NCBI GenBank assembly: GCA_029959085.1
Contig: JARWIR010000042.1
Coordinates: forward strand, 5,798,544-5,862,543
Source of the DNA: Nemophila menziesii
Lineage: Eukaryota; Streptophyta; Magnoliopsida; Boraginales; Hydrophyllaceae
DNA: 64,000 nucleotides
Reading direction: 5' to 3'
This document shows, one piece after another, positions 9,581-21,511 of this stretch. The position numbers and the translations under genes are program-made. Position 1 is the first letter of the stretch. The number at the start of each line of letters is the position of its first letter. The notes beneath the pieces were generated by a model that worked only from the letters and a program-made list of their open reading frames with translations, was not told the origin of the DNA and ran no database searches.

Positions 9581-10689
9581 TATCCAATATATAAAACTCA
9601 ATTCAATTTAAATCTAAACAATTCCAAATTCAAAACATATATTAATTAATTAAGGTTCATCCCTTTAATGCGATTCTCAAGTATATGGAAATTTAGCTCA
9701 TAATAAAATTAAAGACTGGAATTAAATGAAAGGAATTCATGTTCAAATACAAAAGATAAATTAATAACCTAAAGGGTAGGATGACTGTTGATGGAAGAAT
9801 AGGATTCCTCCAGCACCAGCTTCTCATTTCCTTCTTGCTCTGACTTGAAAACCTTAAGCCTCTTGTGTAATTCTCTGAAGTGTGTGAAAGAGGAGGCTAA
9901 AGGGTGTATTTATAGGTGTTAGGAAGCCCTAGGTCGAATTTACTTGGAGTGGAAGACAAGTTAAGAACTTTTAAATTCGTAGCCCTAAATTCTAAGAAAG
10001 GTAAGATTCTGCTGCTTATTTGTTTTGGTCATATATCCTTCAATACTTATCCGTTTGACGCGTTCCAATATTCGAAACCGCTTGTCTCGGAAAGCTCTAT
10101 CCATTGGTGCAGACCACTCACCCAAATTCCAAGCCAATATTAAGTTATGGACTCGTCTTTGAAACATGGCTGGAATTTCATATTCATATGGCAGCTTTAT
10201 CTTTTCCTTCTTTGCATATATCCTTCCTAAATCTTCTTATTTCCATGTAAATCTTCTTTCCTTTAATTCTTTGACTTGACTTGGTCTCTAATTAATTACC
10301 ATATATCTTTTAAAGCTTCACAATAAATAAATCATTAAACCGCATATGCTTAAAAAGAATAAATCAAAAATTCAAGAAATAGAAATAGGAAAATGCACTC
10401 TAAAAATAGAAACTCGAGTAAAAATTCTTCCTAACACGCTAAAATACCCTAAGACATTAATTCCCACTTCTCCTCATTGGATTGGTCTTTCATGAAATTC
10501 AAGAACCTATTAACTTTGCACTAAAAATAGTCAAATTAACGCACAAAAGCTCATAAACTGCAAATAGTTAAATTCCAATGAGAGAAAGTGCAGTATGATC
10601 AAATACGCATAAAAGTCTATCAAAGAAGTCATTTATTCACCTAAAAGGATGTCTCAAAATGTCTAATAATTAGAACAAATAGGGAGACA
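9581..10689 (-). repeat. E2-type 3' LTR fragment, copy 1
   Basis: Matches 29858-30959 of the E2 5' LTR in the same orientation. The left edge is the MULE insertion. The right edge stops at GGGAGACA, three bases short of the LTR end, at the first tandem-duplication junction. Confidence 0.85.
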
Positions 10690-11911
10690 GTGATGTTAAT
10701 GTGGATGCCTTAAGAAGTGATCTTCAACTTACGGGATGTAAGAGTACAGTTGACGTTGACATTGACGCGAGTGAAGTTCACCTTGACGTCAATGATAGCA
10801 ACATTGTGGTGACTACCCAAGTGGTTAGCCCTTCTGGTAGGAGACCCAAATCAAGAGCCAAGAGGGGTCCATCACCTTCCAATTCCAAGGATCAAAAAGT
10901 GGATGGTAAATATAGTGCTAAGGGCGACGAGTCTAATGGAGATTCAAAAATGTTTACTGAGATGAGTCAAACATCTAAGGTATGATTAGTCTTTTAATTT
11001 GTTTTACTTGATATAATTGATTAACTTGTTTTTTTAACTTATTGACAAATGATACCCCTGGAATGAGGAGCAAGTAGTAGTGATGACTCAGGGTAGCACT
11101 AACGATCCACTTGGTTGGACGGGCTCACAAAAGAAGCGGGAAAGAGTTGAGGGACTTTCAAAAAATGAAAAGGTATGTAATTATATAAAGTGACTTTGAT
11201 GTTTTGTACCTGAAATATGTGTTAAACTTGTGTATTGAGCTCGTGTAGTTTACACCCAACAAAAAACCTTGCGTGGAGGTTAGCAAATTCAGTGTTCCTG
11301 ATTTGAAGGACGGGTTTCTACCAACGGGTGTCAAGAATCTTGGACAGCCTAATGTAAGAATAATTTTTTAAACATTTATTGATTTTTAGCCAAGTGTAAG
11401 AATAATAAGTTTTGTTTTGTAGGATATATCTAAGAGACCACCTTTTAGGCCAGGTGGAATTGGGGTGCATACAAGGGCTCCTACTCCCACTAGCAAACCT
11501 GGTTCAATCACTATTGGAACAAAGAAACTAGATGGCAACCCGTTTTTGTATAAGGGAAAACAGAATGTGAGTTTGGAGAGTCTTCAAGCTAAAGCTAAAG
11601 GAAAGTCTAAAGGTATGAATCCTTCATTTGACGTTGTTGGAGTGAACGAGGCATTCAAGGAGTTCGATAAAAACATGATTGATTACATGAAGAATATTTT
11701 TAATCGAGGTACAAGTTCGAAACAAAATGAAAAGATTGACAACAAAGCCGTGTTGACCAAAAAAGATAATCCGGAGGTGGAAGAAGAGAAGAAAGATGCA
11801 GTAGTAAAAAAGAAGGCAACAGATAAAAAAGAAGAGAAAGCAAGCACAAGTTCAAAAGAGAAGAGGGGTAAACTGAAGAAGAAGCAACTCGAAGTCAACA
11901 AGAATGGTTAG
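10690..11911 (+). pseudogene. Third partial copy of the MULE transposase C-terminal exons
   Basis: The copy starts inside exon a, so the zinc knuckle is absent. It then carries the exon a end (to 10979), exon b (11092-11172), exon c (11249-11353) and exon d (11423-11911), all with intact splice signals. It has no start or promoter of its own and is a rearrangement product. Confidence 0.8.
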
Positions 11912-12187
11912 ACAGGCAAATAGGTTAAAGTGAAGAAGGAAAAGATGTGAGAGACTTATTATAATTTTTAATCTAGTATTTGATGTTGTTTTGTCAGAAC
12001 TTTGTACTCTTTTAACTTTTATGCACGTGGTTGTGTTTGTGGTGTAAGACTACTTTAACTTTTGTTCACGTGAAGTTCTTGGTTATGTAAGAAACTTGCT
12101 AGTATTTTGAATACTTATTCTGTTGTTGCTTTTTGCTAGTATTTAACCTTACTTGTTTATTCAGGTTTTGGTTCTCTCAATACATAA
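10690..12187 (+). repeat. Bridge segment: third copy of MULE 5052-6549
   Basis: A 1498-bp copy of the MULE transposase C-terminal exons joins the two tandem units. The left junction falls after ACA (10687-10689), shared by the LTR end (GAGACAT) and the MULE (AACAGTG). The right junction falls at CTC (12188-12190), shared by the MULE (AACTCAC) and E1 (CCTCGAG). At two sites it has the copy-2 base (GATGCC near 10705, TTTGCTAG near 12132). Confidence 0.9.
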
Positions 12188-13770
12188 CTCGAGAGTATGT
12201 TCTCTTTCTTCCTTACCATTTCTGTAAATGCGTTTATCTGCTAATTTTATTTTCTGTTTCGAGTCTTTTTCGAGTCGTGGGGGCACGGCTCATTTTTTAG
12301 TTGGGGTGTGGGGATTCGTTGTCTCTCATCTCCATTTTTCTGTTTTTAGGTAGAAATTAAAATTTTTGATACATGGGAATTAGATGTAGAGTGTGTTTAA
12401 TAGCTTGAAAGCATAAGCTCGGTGAATTGATGATAGTAAGTAGTATGTTTATGAGCTATGTTATTTGTATGCTTTGAGTATTTGCAGGAAAACACACGTT
12501 GATAGTAAAGAAAAGATTAGTAAGCAATGCGATAGAAAGTATGTTCGATCTCAGGAAACCTTGAGAAGTGTGTAGGCCGTGAGATCCAAGCTAGTTTCCA
12601 AACCATTTTATGAAAGTGCTAAAGGTAAGAAAATAGAGAAATTGCATAGTGTAGAAAGTGATTAAGACAGTTCTTTCATATTGAAGCCACTTTAAGCCTT
12701 TTTATACCTTCTCACCTTGTTATTTTGATTTTATATGCTATATCCTTCTCAGCCCCTTCTAGCCTTTCTAAAGCTTTTTATTGAAACACATTATAAGCCA
12801 TATCCCTTTAGATTATTGGACTTTTCCATATGACCCGCACTCGAATCGCGATGCATAGACAGTTGTTTTAGAGCTTGAGTTTGGGGTGGTGGGTCCACCA
12901 TTATGGGAATTGTATTGGGTTGGGATTTTTGAGCTTATTAATTGTGCTCTGTTCTTTATATTGATGATAATCACAATTTTTTGTAACCCTTTGCCGGGGT
13001 AATAGTGAATGAAAAAGAAGCTACGAGCTAAATTTGCCAACAAGGGCATAAAAAGAAATATATATATATATATATGAGAAAATAGCGTGATATCTCAACA
13101 TTAAAAAGAGAGTCATAGCTGAAAATTGATTTGAAAAGAAAAGAAAATATATATATTCGGACCGGCAAAGTGGAAGTTTAATGTGAACATCTTATGCTTT
13201 AATTGGGTTATTGGGGATGCTAAATTGTGCATCAAAGAAATCATTGGGTTGAGTGAGAAACGTTTTATGAGAGTAACTCAAGCTCTAGGGCGATTCGTTG
13301 ATGGCTAGTGAGGAGAGAGCCAAAAGCTCACTCTAAATTATCCAAATATACTATCATACCATCCCTAAGCCTACATTACAACCTTAAAGACCTTTTGATT
13401 CTTTGATATGTAATTGAGAAGTAATTGAGCCATTAGAGAGTAGTTAAGTGGATCTCTGAATGCTAGTGAAGTTCAATGAACAATCTATAGCTTCCTTGGA
13501 GAACTGAGTAAATTCCCAATCCTTCTTATAGTGCGAAACTAATCTGATCTTGAATTCAAGCCGTGTTGACTATGGATATAAGAAGTGTACAGGTATGTAG
13601 TTTATGAATATTGTTGAATGAAATTTTATGAGTAATTACTTTATGTCTATTCTATATATTCTGCTATGTTCTTCCCATTGTATTGAAAATTCCATAAGTG
13701 TGTATTTATAGACTTCCCTTTGTTTTTATCTTTATTGTATCGGGACGATACAACTTTGAGTTGGGGGTCT
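12188..13770 (+). other. E1 3' noncoding region, copy 2
   Basis: Same landmarks as copy 1: the GAGTCGTG hairpin at 12272-12291, the CTTTGCCGG pair around a shorter TA run near 13060, the pre-PPT hairpin at 13735-13753 and the PPT at 13761-13770. The env-position ORF is not duplicated. Confidence 0.75.
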
Positions 13771-15304
13771 TGATGTCTCCTCATTTGTGATAGATTTATG
13801 TTAAGATGAGACATCATTTTTAGTGATTTAGAAATCTTTCTAGTCGTTTTTCTTGATAAATGTTACCCTTTCCTATTTTGAGTATTGATTTAGTGAAATA
13901 ATATTTTTAGAGCATCTTGGGTTTAATTGTTTATTTAGTGTGAATCTTTAAAGATAATTATGTAGATTAATTAGAGTCCAAGTCAAAGACTAAGAGATAT
14001 GGAAAGAGATAAGCAAGGAAATTGGAGATAAGGAACAAAAGGTAAAAACATGGAAAAGGAAAAGCTGCCTTAATCCTGAATTTCTGCACCTACGACCACA
14101 AATCAGCTTATATCTCAATATCGGTGTAGAATTTGGAGAAACGTTCAAGAGACAAGTTGAAGATATTTCCGAGACGATGAATTTGGTTTACTCATACGCG
14201 TCAAACGGATGAGTATTGAAGCTTCTAGGACCAAAACAAAAACGGGCCTGATTTCATGTTTTAGGGTTACGAATTTGAGTTGGGCTTGGAGTCCATTACT
14301 TAACCTCTCCTTCAAGAAAATGAATTAGGCCTTCTAAACACCTATAAATACACCCTTATATCACTTGTAAATCATCCTTGCCTCATAGTAATTAGTTCTT
14401 AAGGTTTTATTCTTCCAAGTTATTTTAGAGAGCAAGATGATGCCTTTTATTATTTCTTTTAGTTTATTTCCTTCAGGTATGAACTAAACTCCCCATAGCT
14501 TGGGTTTGCATCATGTATAATCTATGAATTCTAATTTCTTTCTATCTAAGTTTCTTTGGGAATTACATGTTTTAATCTGATATTAGCTGCTTACCTTTAT
14601 ATTTGTTTATGTGTTTTGATTTATTGCCTGTCCTAGAACTGATCAATTTAGGCTTTCTTAATAGTAATTAGATGGTCACCTTAGCTGGGTGTCTAATTAT
14701 TGAAACACCACATAACGTCTAGTGTCGATATTGGTCCTGACAACACTGATTCTAACTAGATAGTCATTAGGGTATAATTTAATCACTATCACCATGTATG
14801 GAAATTGATTGCTTAGGGCCTTGATAGAGCTTGATAACCCTATTTGAACCAGTCTCGTGATGTGTCCGTAGCCCCCTTAGTCGCTTTCAAGGTCTAACAT
14901 ATGGGAATTTAGAATCCTGACTAAGTATACATGAGCTAATTATCTCCCTTATTAACTAGATTTAATAAGAAAGAATTAGAAGGATTAGTGCATACTAGCA
15001 AAACCTAAGTTATATTTCTCATCTCGTATTCTTCGTATTTAATTTATTGTCTTTAATTTTCTTAGTTTAATTTAGATAATTCGAAATTTATTCTCTATTT
15101 ATTTTCTGTCTTTTAATTATTTACTTCTCAGTTGTTATTGCTACCCATTCGACTAGCACACTACGTCCCTGAGAACGAACTTTCTTATCATTAAAACTTG
15201 CATACGTCCTGTAATACTTGCAGTAATGTGTCTGTCTAGGGTGAGAGTGCGTAATTTTCTTGACTTATATTTATCTTATTTTTATCACACCCTGGGCGAC
15301 ACCA
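13771..15304 (+). repeat. E1 LTR, copy 2 (1534 bp)
   Basis: Same length and ends as 2953-4486, with a few substitutions (for example near 14446, 14782 and 15231). Confidence 0.85.
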
Positions 15305-17092
15305 ACTATACTTCTGATTATTTTAAACGTCTACATTTAAAAAGGCATACGAGCCATATATTGGACCTATAAATGGACCTGAATTGTGGCCTCGGACTAA
15401 TGGGCCTAAAGTAATTGCTCCAAAGGGTGTCAAACTAGCTGGGAGACCAAAAAAGAAGCGAGATAGAGCAGTTGGGGAAGATGTTGAAGGGAGGATAAAG
15501 AAAATACGAGCAAAAGGCAAAGGAAAAGAAGATGATAGAGTGGAGGTTCAAAAGGTTGCTAGACATGGGTTGAAGGGTAAATGTAGTTCTTGTAAGCAAA
15601 TGGGTCACAATAAAAGAAGTTGTTCAAGAAAAAATCAAGGTCAAAGTGTAGCTGAAAGTGGTGTGAACGATCCAGTGGAAGTTAATAGCTTGGAGGAACA
15701 TACTACTGAAACTCCAAAGATGGTCTCAGTGGAGTCTCAAAGTCAAAGCAGTTCTGTGGTCAAGGTTGACAAGCGAAGATTGAGTAGACTAAAAAAAACC
15801 CAAAAGTGACTAAAAATAATGGTTACGTCAACTCTACTAATAGTGATGTAAATATAAATGTGGTCAACAGTGATGTTAATGTGGATGCCTTAAGAAGTGA
15901 TCTTCAACTTACGGGATGTAAGAGTACAGTTGACGTTGACATTGACGCGAGTGAAGTTCACCTTGACGTCAATGATAGCAACATTGTGGTGACTACCCAA
16001 GTGGTTAGCCCTTCTGGTAGGAGACCCAAATCAAGAGCCAAGAGGGGTCCATCACCTTCCAATTCCAAGGATCAAAAAGTGGATGGTAAATATAGTGCTA
16101 AGGGCGACGAGTCTAATGGAGATTCAAAAATGTTTACTGAGATGAGTCAAACATCTAAGGTATGATTAGTCTTTTAATTTGTTTTACTTGATATAATTGA
16201 TTAACTTGTTTTTTTTAACTTATTGACAAATGATACCCCTGGAATGAGGAGCAAGTAGTAGTGATGACTCAGGGTAGCACTAACGATCCACTTGGTTGGA
16301 CGGGCTCACAAAAGAAGCGGGAAAGAGTTGAGGGACTTTCAAAAAATGAAAAGGTATGTAATTATATAAAGTGACTTTGATGTTTTGTACCTGAAATATG
16401 TGTTAAACTTGTGTATTGAGCTCGTGTAGTTTACACCCAACAAAAAACCTTGCGTGGAGGTTAGCAAATTCAGTGTTCCTGATTTGAAGGACGGGTTTCT
16501 ACCAACGGGTGTCAAGAATCTTGGACAGCCTAATGTAAGAATAATTTTTTAAACATTTATTGATTTTTAGCCAAGTGTAAGAATAATAAGTTTTGTTTTG
16601 TAGGATATATCTAAGAGACCACCTTTTAGGCCAGGTGGAATTGGGGTGCATACAAGGGCTCCTACTCCCACTAGCAAACCTGGTTCAATCACTATTGGAA
16701 CAAAGAAACTAGATGGCAACCCGTTTTTGTATAAGGGAAAACAGAATGTGAGTTTGGAGAGTCTTCAAGCTAAAGCTAAAGGAAAGTCTAAAGGTATGAA
16801 TCCTTCATTTGACGTTGTTGGAGTGAACGAGGCATTCAAGGAGTTCGATAAAAACATGATTGATTACATGAAGAATATTTTTAATCGAGGTACAAGTTCG
16901 AAACAAAATGAAAAGATTGACAACAAAGCCGTGTTGACCAAAAAAGATAATCCGGAGGTGGAAGAAGAGAAGAAAGATGCAGTAGTAAAAAAGAAGGCAA
17001 CAGATAAAAAAGAAGAGAAAGCAAGCACAAGTTCAAAAGAGAAGAGGGGTAAACTGAAGAAGAAGCAACTCGAAGTCAACAAGAATGGTTAG
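15305..17092 (+). pseudogene. MULE transposase C-terminal region, copy 2
   Basis: Exon a runs to 16159 with the GRPKKKR patch and CCHC knuckle (about 15585-15625). Exon b is 16273-16353, exon c 16430-16534 and exon d 16604-17092. Both frameshifts of copy 1 are present. The first intron has one extra T in a poly-T run (near 16210). As in copy 1, the N-terminal catalytic half is missing because E1 interrupts the gene. Confidence 0.75.
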
Positions 17093-17418
17093 ACAGGCAA
17101 ATAGGTTAAAGTGAAGAAGGAAAAGATGTGAGAGACTTATTATAATTTTTAATCTAGTATTTGATGTTGTTTTGTCAGAACTTTGTACTCTTTTAACTTT
17201 TATGCACGTGGTTGTGTTTGTGGTGTAAGACTACTTTAACTTTTGTTCACGTGAAGTTCTTGGTTATGTAAGAAACTTGCTAGTATTTTGAATACTTATT
17301 CTGTTGTTGCTTTTTGCTAGTATTTAACCTTACTTGTTTATTCAGTTTTTGGTTCTCTCAATACATAACTCACTTACAAAGAAAGATACAAATCAAACAT
17401 AAAATTAGCTAGCCACGA

Positions 17419-17766
17419 ATGTCGGACTACAATTCTAGTGGGAGTGACCAGTGGTCAACTAGGTCACCACTAGTACCTGACTTCACCCCAAGTGACCTGA
17501 ACATCAAGCCTTCACCGTCAATGGAAGTCTCGCCGGAGAACTACTCGGATACAGAGGTATGTAAGTGAGGAAAGCCCGCGTTGATTGTTACTATTAACTT
17601 AGGTGGTAATAGGAGTTTTCGTTCACTTCGTTGTCACTTTGAAGATTTTCGATTCCAAGATTTACCTGAAAAGGAATGCGATTTCTTCATTTGGCTTCCT
17701 GGACCGGATGAAATTCCAATTCCTTTGACAAGCAAAGATGTCCTTAGCTCGGAAGATCATGCATAA
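17419..17766 (+). CDS. Small GRF-like MULE accessory gene, copy 2
   Basis: Duplicate of the gene at 6600-6947: an MSDYNSSGSDQW start, a donor-like GAG|GTATGT, and a downstream part with RSLRCHF and ECDFFIWLPGPDE. I noticed no coding difference from copy 1. The splice phase is unresolved. Confidence 0.45.
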
Positions 17767-18491
17767 AAGAAGGCGTAAGTGAAGAAGATTCACACTAGAC
17801 TAGACTTTGGTGGTATTTAGTTAACCTATTAAATTCCAGTATATTAAATTAAGTTGTCTTAGTTAGAATTACTTGAGATTTTTTATTTGTATTAGACCCG
17901 ATTACGCTTAAGTTAGGATGTTTTCTATTTAAGTGTAATAAATTTCAGTCTTTTAAATTTTATTCTACTTTATTTACTTGTGATTATTTCTATTTTTAAA
18001 CTTGCATTTGAAATATTAAATTTGATAATATAATAAAAATAAAAATTCTAGTTGTTTTTATTATTTGTTTCGAATTAGTGGCTTAAGTTAAAAAATATTA
18101 CAAGTTTTTTTTATTCTGTCCTAATTATATAACACATAATTTAATTCCTTTTTTTATTCGTTACTACTTATATTTTACTTTTAAATATAAATGTTAAATT
18201 TCATAAAGTAAAAGAATAAATTTCAGAATAACAAAATAAGAAACCCATAAATGGAGTCCAGAATTCACTTAAAATTCAAAATAAAGTCCAGTTTACACAG
18301 TCCAAAAAGCGTCCAACAATTCACCATAATACAACCAAAACACGGTCCAAAACCAAATACAAGTCCAACACTTCACCAGAATTAAACTTATCAAAATACT
18401 TGATTAAAAAGTCATTAAAAACGATAATAAGATTAAAAATAAACTAACACAACCAAAACAAACAACCAGCACCAGCATCGATCAATCACTC
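17767..18491. other. MULE internal noncoding, copy 2
   Basis: AT-rich spacer equivalent to 6948-7672, with a G/T difference near 17880. Nothing further recognised. Confidence 0.4.
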
Positions 18492-18996
18492 GACTCCTCT
18501 TCTTCATCCTCAAACTTGAAGTACTTAGGCAAACAAATACGAACAGGGGACTGTCTTGACACCCTCCTCCTCTTGGGCAATGGAGTCTCTTCGCCTTCAG
18601 AACTAGATTCCACCAGAATCAACTCCTGGCCATATGGGAGGGGAATGATCTTCGTCTTTACCTTCTCAGGTACACTAATTGGCGCAAGTCTGACGCTCCA
18701 ACGACTGGTTGGGTCCTGGCTCCTGGCTCCTGGCTCCTATAAGTCTTGGGTGCGGGTCGGGTCTTTGGTGGGGCAGATTGAGACCCATAAGCCATTGCTA
18801 AGAAATAATATTTCAAAAAAATGGTTCAGTTAGAAACTTGATATATTTTTCGTAACTAAGAACAATCGAAATCAAAAAAGAGTTTTATGAATAATTTAAG
18901 ATTAATAGAGTAGTTTTTTATTAAAGAAAAAAAAAAGAACTTACGCTGTTTTCCCTTATCCTTCGACGATTGTTCTCCAGATTTTTGATCCTTCAT
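18492..18996 (-). pseudogene. Minus-strand acidic/NLS accessory gene, copy 2
   Basis: Exon 1 is 18945-18996 and exon 2 is 18492-18797. The frame breaks in the same GGAGCCA repeat, followed by the same PKRRR patch and EDEEEESSD end. Substitutions relative to copy 1 include one near 18622 (AATTCC to AACTCC). Function unknown. Confidence 0.45.
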
Positions 18997-19557
18997 CTTA
19001 ATTCTAAGTAACTTATACAAATAGCGCTTAAGTTTTTTTGTTTAGGATAACCGATAGCAGTTATCTATATATATAGAGGGGGTTACTTAGTGTAATAATG
19101 AATCTGTTTTAGTCCCCGAGATAACCCCTTGGGGTTCCGTAGACTAGCCTTCGGTTTCCCATGCAGAAACGTTTCGTATTCCACATAAAAAAAAATTAGT
19201 ACGCGGTATCTATCTGACATACTAATGTGGGCCACAAAAGAATTAAGTTATCAAGTTCAGGGGCCCAGCTAACTAAAAAAAGGGCCATAACAAAGTAACA
19301 GGTAAACTTAAAGGGGCCATGGGATTTAAACATATATACATCTGGTGCCACATAATCACCATCTCGGATACAAATCAAATCAGGGAAAATCAAAACTATA
19401 TTCAACAACATTCAACCATCTCAGATTCAGAAAAAGCAATACATTCAAACAACATTAACAACGTCTAACACAAACTCAGTAAAACCTAGATACACACTCG
19501 ACCAAGAACACCAAACCACCCCTAAAATCCCCTAAAACATTTGAGAAACAACAAACC

Positions 19558-19998
19558 CTAAAAAAAATATAAAAAATGCCAGATCCTCGGGTTTTTTACT
19601 TCATTACATTTCAGAGCTTCAAGTTCTTCGTCTTTCCTCGACAACGACCGGAGCAGCCCAGAAATCACCACCCGACTTCTATCACAGATGGGAGGATCAA
19701 ACCAGCTGAAGAACGAGCATTTTCTATCCACCGATTGATACTTCGAGCATCCAAGGAAACGCCTTCCCGGATTCGTGTCCGTGCAAATCTTCACACGTAG
19801 CCCGTAATAGCATACCCAATCTTCCTTACCTGGGTCATTCATCGGAGGAGTTGAGCCATTGGTGTTTCTCGAACCCGCCATCGGAGGAGAAGAGGCGTTG
19901 GTTACTCTGGAACCGGCCATCGGAGGAGACGAGCCATTGGTGTTTCTAGAACGAGCCATCGGAGGAGACGAGCCATTGGTGTATCTAGAACCAGCCAT
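19558..19998 (-). CDS. GRF-type zinc-finger protein, copy 2
   Basis: 146 aa with the same four 13-aa N-terminal repeats and GRF finger as copy 1. One missense change is visible in repeat 1 (MAGSRYTNG instead of MAGSRNTNG). The zinc ligands and the NPGRRF and FFSWF signatures are unchanged, so both copies are intact frames. Confidence 0.7.
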   Translation of the reverse strand: MAGSRYTNGSSPPMARSRNTNGSSPPMAGSRVTNASSPPMAGSRNTNGSTPPMNDPGKEDWVCYYGLRVKICTDTNPGRRFLGCSKYQSVDRKCSFFSWFDPPICDRSRVVISGLLRSLSRKDEELEALKCNEVKNPRIWHFLYFF

Positions 19999-20359
19999 CG
20001 GAGAAGAGTATGAAGGGAGGAGAAGGGAGGATGAAGGGAGGCGAACGAACGACGAAGAGTTGAAGGAGGATGAACGCGGGGAGGGTAGGGTAAATTGATT
20101 TAGGGGTAATTGATTTTAGGGTTAGTAAATGGGTAGATTTTAGGTAAAATGACAAACATACCCCTGGACACGTAGGCAATCACATCTCAGCTATAGGTGA
20201 CGTCATGCTTAAGTGGCACTGAGTTGGCACTGACATGGCGTCATGTGGCGTTGACTAACGGTCAACTGACAGAAAAATGAAAAAAGGGCTAACAATGTCA
20301 CAAAAGGTGAAGATATGGGGCGTAAAAGGGTAATTTTGAAGATCAGGAGCGGTCCGCGC

Positions 20360-20399
20360 ACTTTGGGCATAGTTAAGGGGTCAGACGAGGGTTTTACCC
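20360..20399 (-). repeat. MULE terminal sequence, copy 2
   Basis: Equivalent to 9541-9580 with one change in the terminal 15 bases (GGGTAAAACCC versus GGGTAAAGCCC, read inward). Confidence 0.6.
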
Positions 20400-21511
20400 T
20401 ATCCAATATATAAAACTCAATTCAATTTAAATCTAAACAATTCCAAATTCAAAACATATATTAATTAATTAAGGTTCATCCCTTTAATGCGATTCTCAAG
20501 TATATGGAAATTTAGCTCATAATAAAATTAAAGACTTGAATTAAATGAAAGGAATTCATGTTCAAATACAAAAGATAAATTAATAACCTAAAGGGTAGGA
20601 TGACTGTTGATGGAAGAATAGGATTCCTCCAGCACCAGCTTCTCATTTCCTTCTTGCTCTGACTTGAAAACCTTAAGCCTCTTGTGTAATTCTCTGAAGT
20701 GTGTGAAAGAGAAGGCTAAAGGGTGTATTTATAGGTGTTAGGAAGCCCTAGGTCGAATTTACTTGGAGTGGAAGACAAGTTAAGAACTTTTAAATTCGTA
20801 GCCCTAAATTCTAAGAAAGGTAAGATTCTGCTGCTTATTTGTTTTGGTCATATATCCTTCAATACTTATCCGTTTGACGCGTTCCAATATTCGAAACCGC
20901 TTGTCTCGGAAAGCTCTATCCATTGGTGCAGACCACTCACCCAAATTCCTAGCCAATATTAAGTTATGGACTCGTCTTTGAAACATGGCTGGAATTTCAT
21001 ATTCATATGGCAGCTTTATCTTTTCCTTCTTTGCATATATCCTTCCTAAATCTTCTTATTTCCATGTAAATCTTCTTTCCTTTAATTCTTTGACTTGACT
21101 TGGTCTCTAATTAATTACCATATATCTTTTAAAGCTTCACAATAAATAAATCATTAAACCGCATATGCTTAAAAAGAATAAATCAAAAATTCAAGAAATA
21201 GAAATAGGAAAATGCACTCTAAAAATAGAAACTCGAGTAAAAATTCTTCCTAACACGCTAAAATACCCTAAGACATTAATTCCCACTTCTCCTCATTGGA
21301 TTGGTCTTTCATGAAATTCAAGAACCTATTAACTTTGCACTAAAAATAGTCAAATTAACGCACAAAAGCTCATAAACTGCAAATAGTTAAATTCCAATGA
21401 GAGAAAGTGCAGTATGATCAAATACGCATAAAAGTCTATCAAAGAAGTCATTTATTCACCTAAAAGGATGTCTCAAAATGTCTAATAATTAGAACAAATA
21501 GGGAGACATCA
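20400..21511 (-). repeat. E2 3' LTR, fragment right of the MULE
   Basis: Matches 29858-30959 and ends with the intact GGAGACATCA at 21511, directly followed by the E2 PPT complement (AGACCCCAAAC). The rest of this LTR should lie beyond the other MULE end, off-window. It differs from the E2 5' LTR by roughly 35-40 sites in 1.1 kb by eye, so E2 is the oldest dated LTR element here. Confidence 0.85.

Larger units (their letters stand above)
1368..10689. repeat. Tandem duplication, left copy (about 9.3 kb)
   Basis: Nearly identical to 12188-21508, offset 10818-10820. I noted about 25 substitutions plus small homopolymer and (TA)n differences over 9.3 kb. It spans the E1 3' region, E1 LTR, MULE portion and E2 LTR fragment. 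Confidence 0.9.
15305..20399 (+). mobile_element. MULE 3' portion, copy 2
   Basis: Same content and order as 4487-9580. It ends GGGTAAAACCCTCG (inward) at 20399, followed by TATCCAATA (20400-20408). Confidence 0.75.
12188..21511. repeat. Tandem duplication, right copy
   Basis: Counterpart of 1368-10689. Its left edge is the CTC junction. Its right end is continuous with the E2 PPT and interior, so this is the unit still joined to native E2 sequence. Confidence 0.9.

Noticed and set aside
1368..21511. Satellite array
   Set aside because: Only two copies, composed of identifiable transposons.
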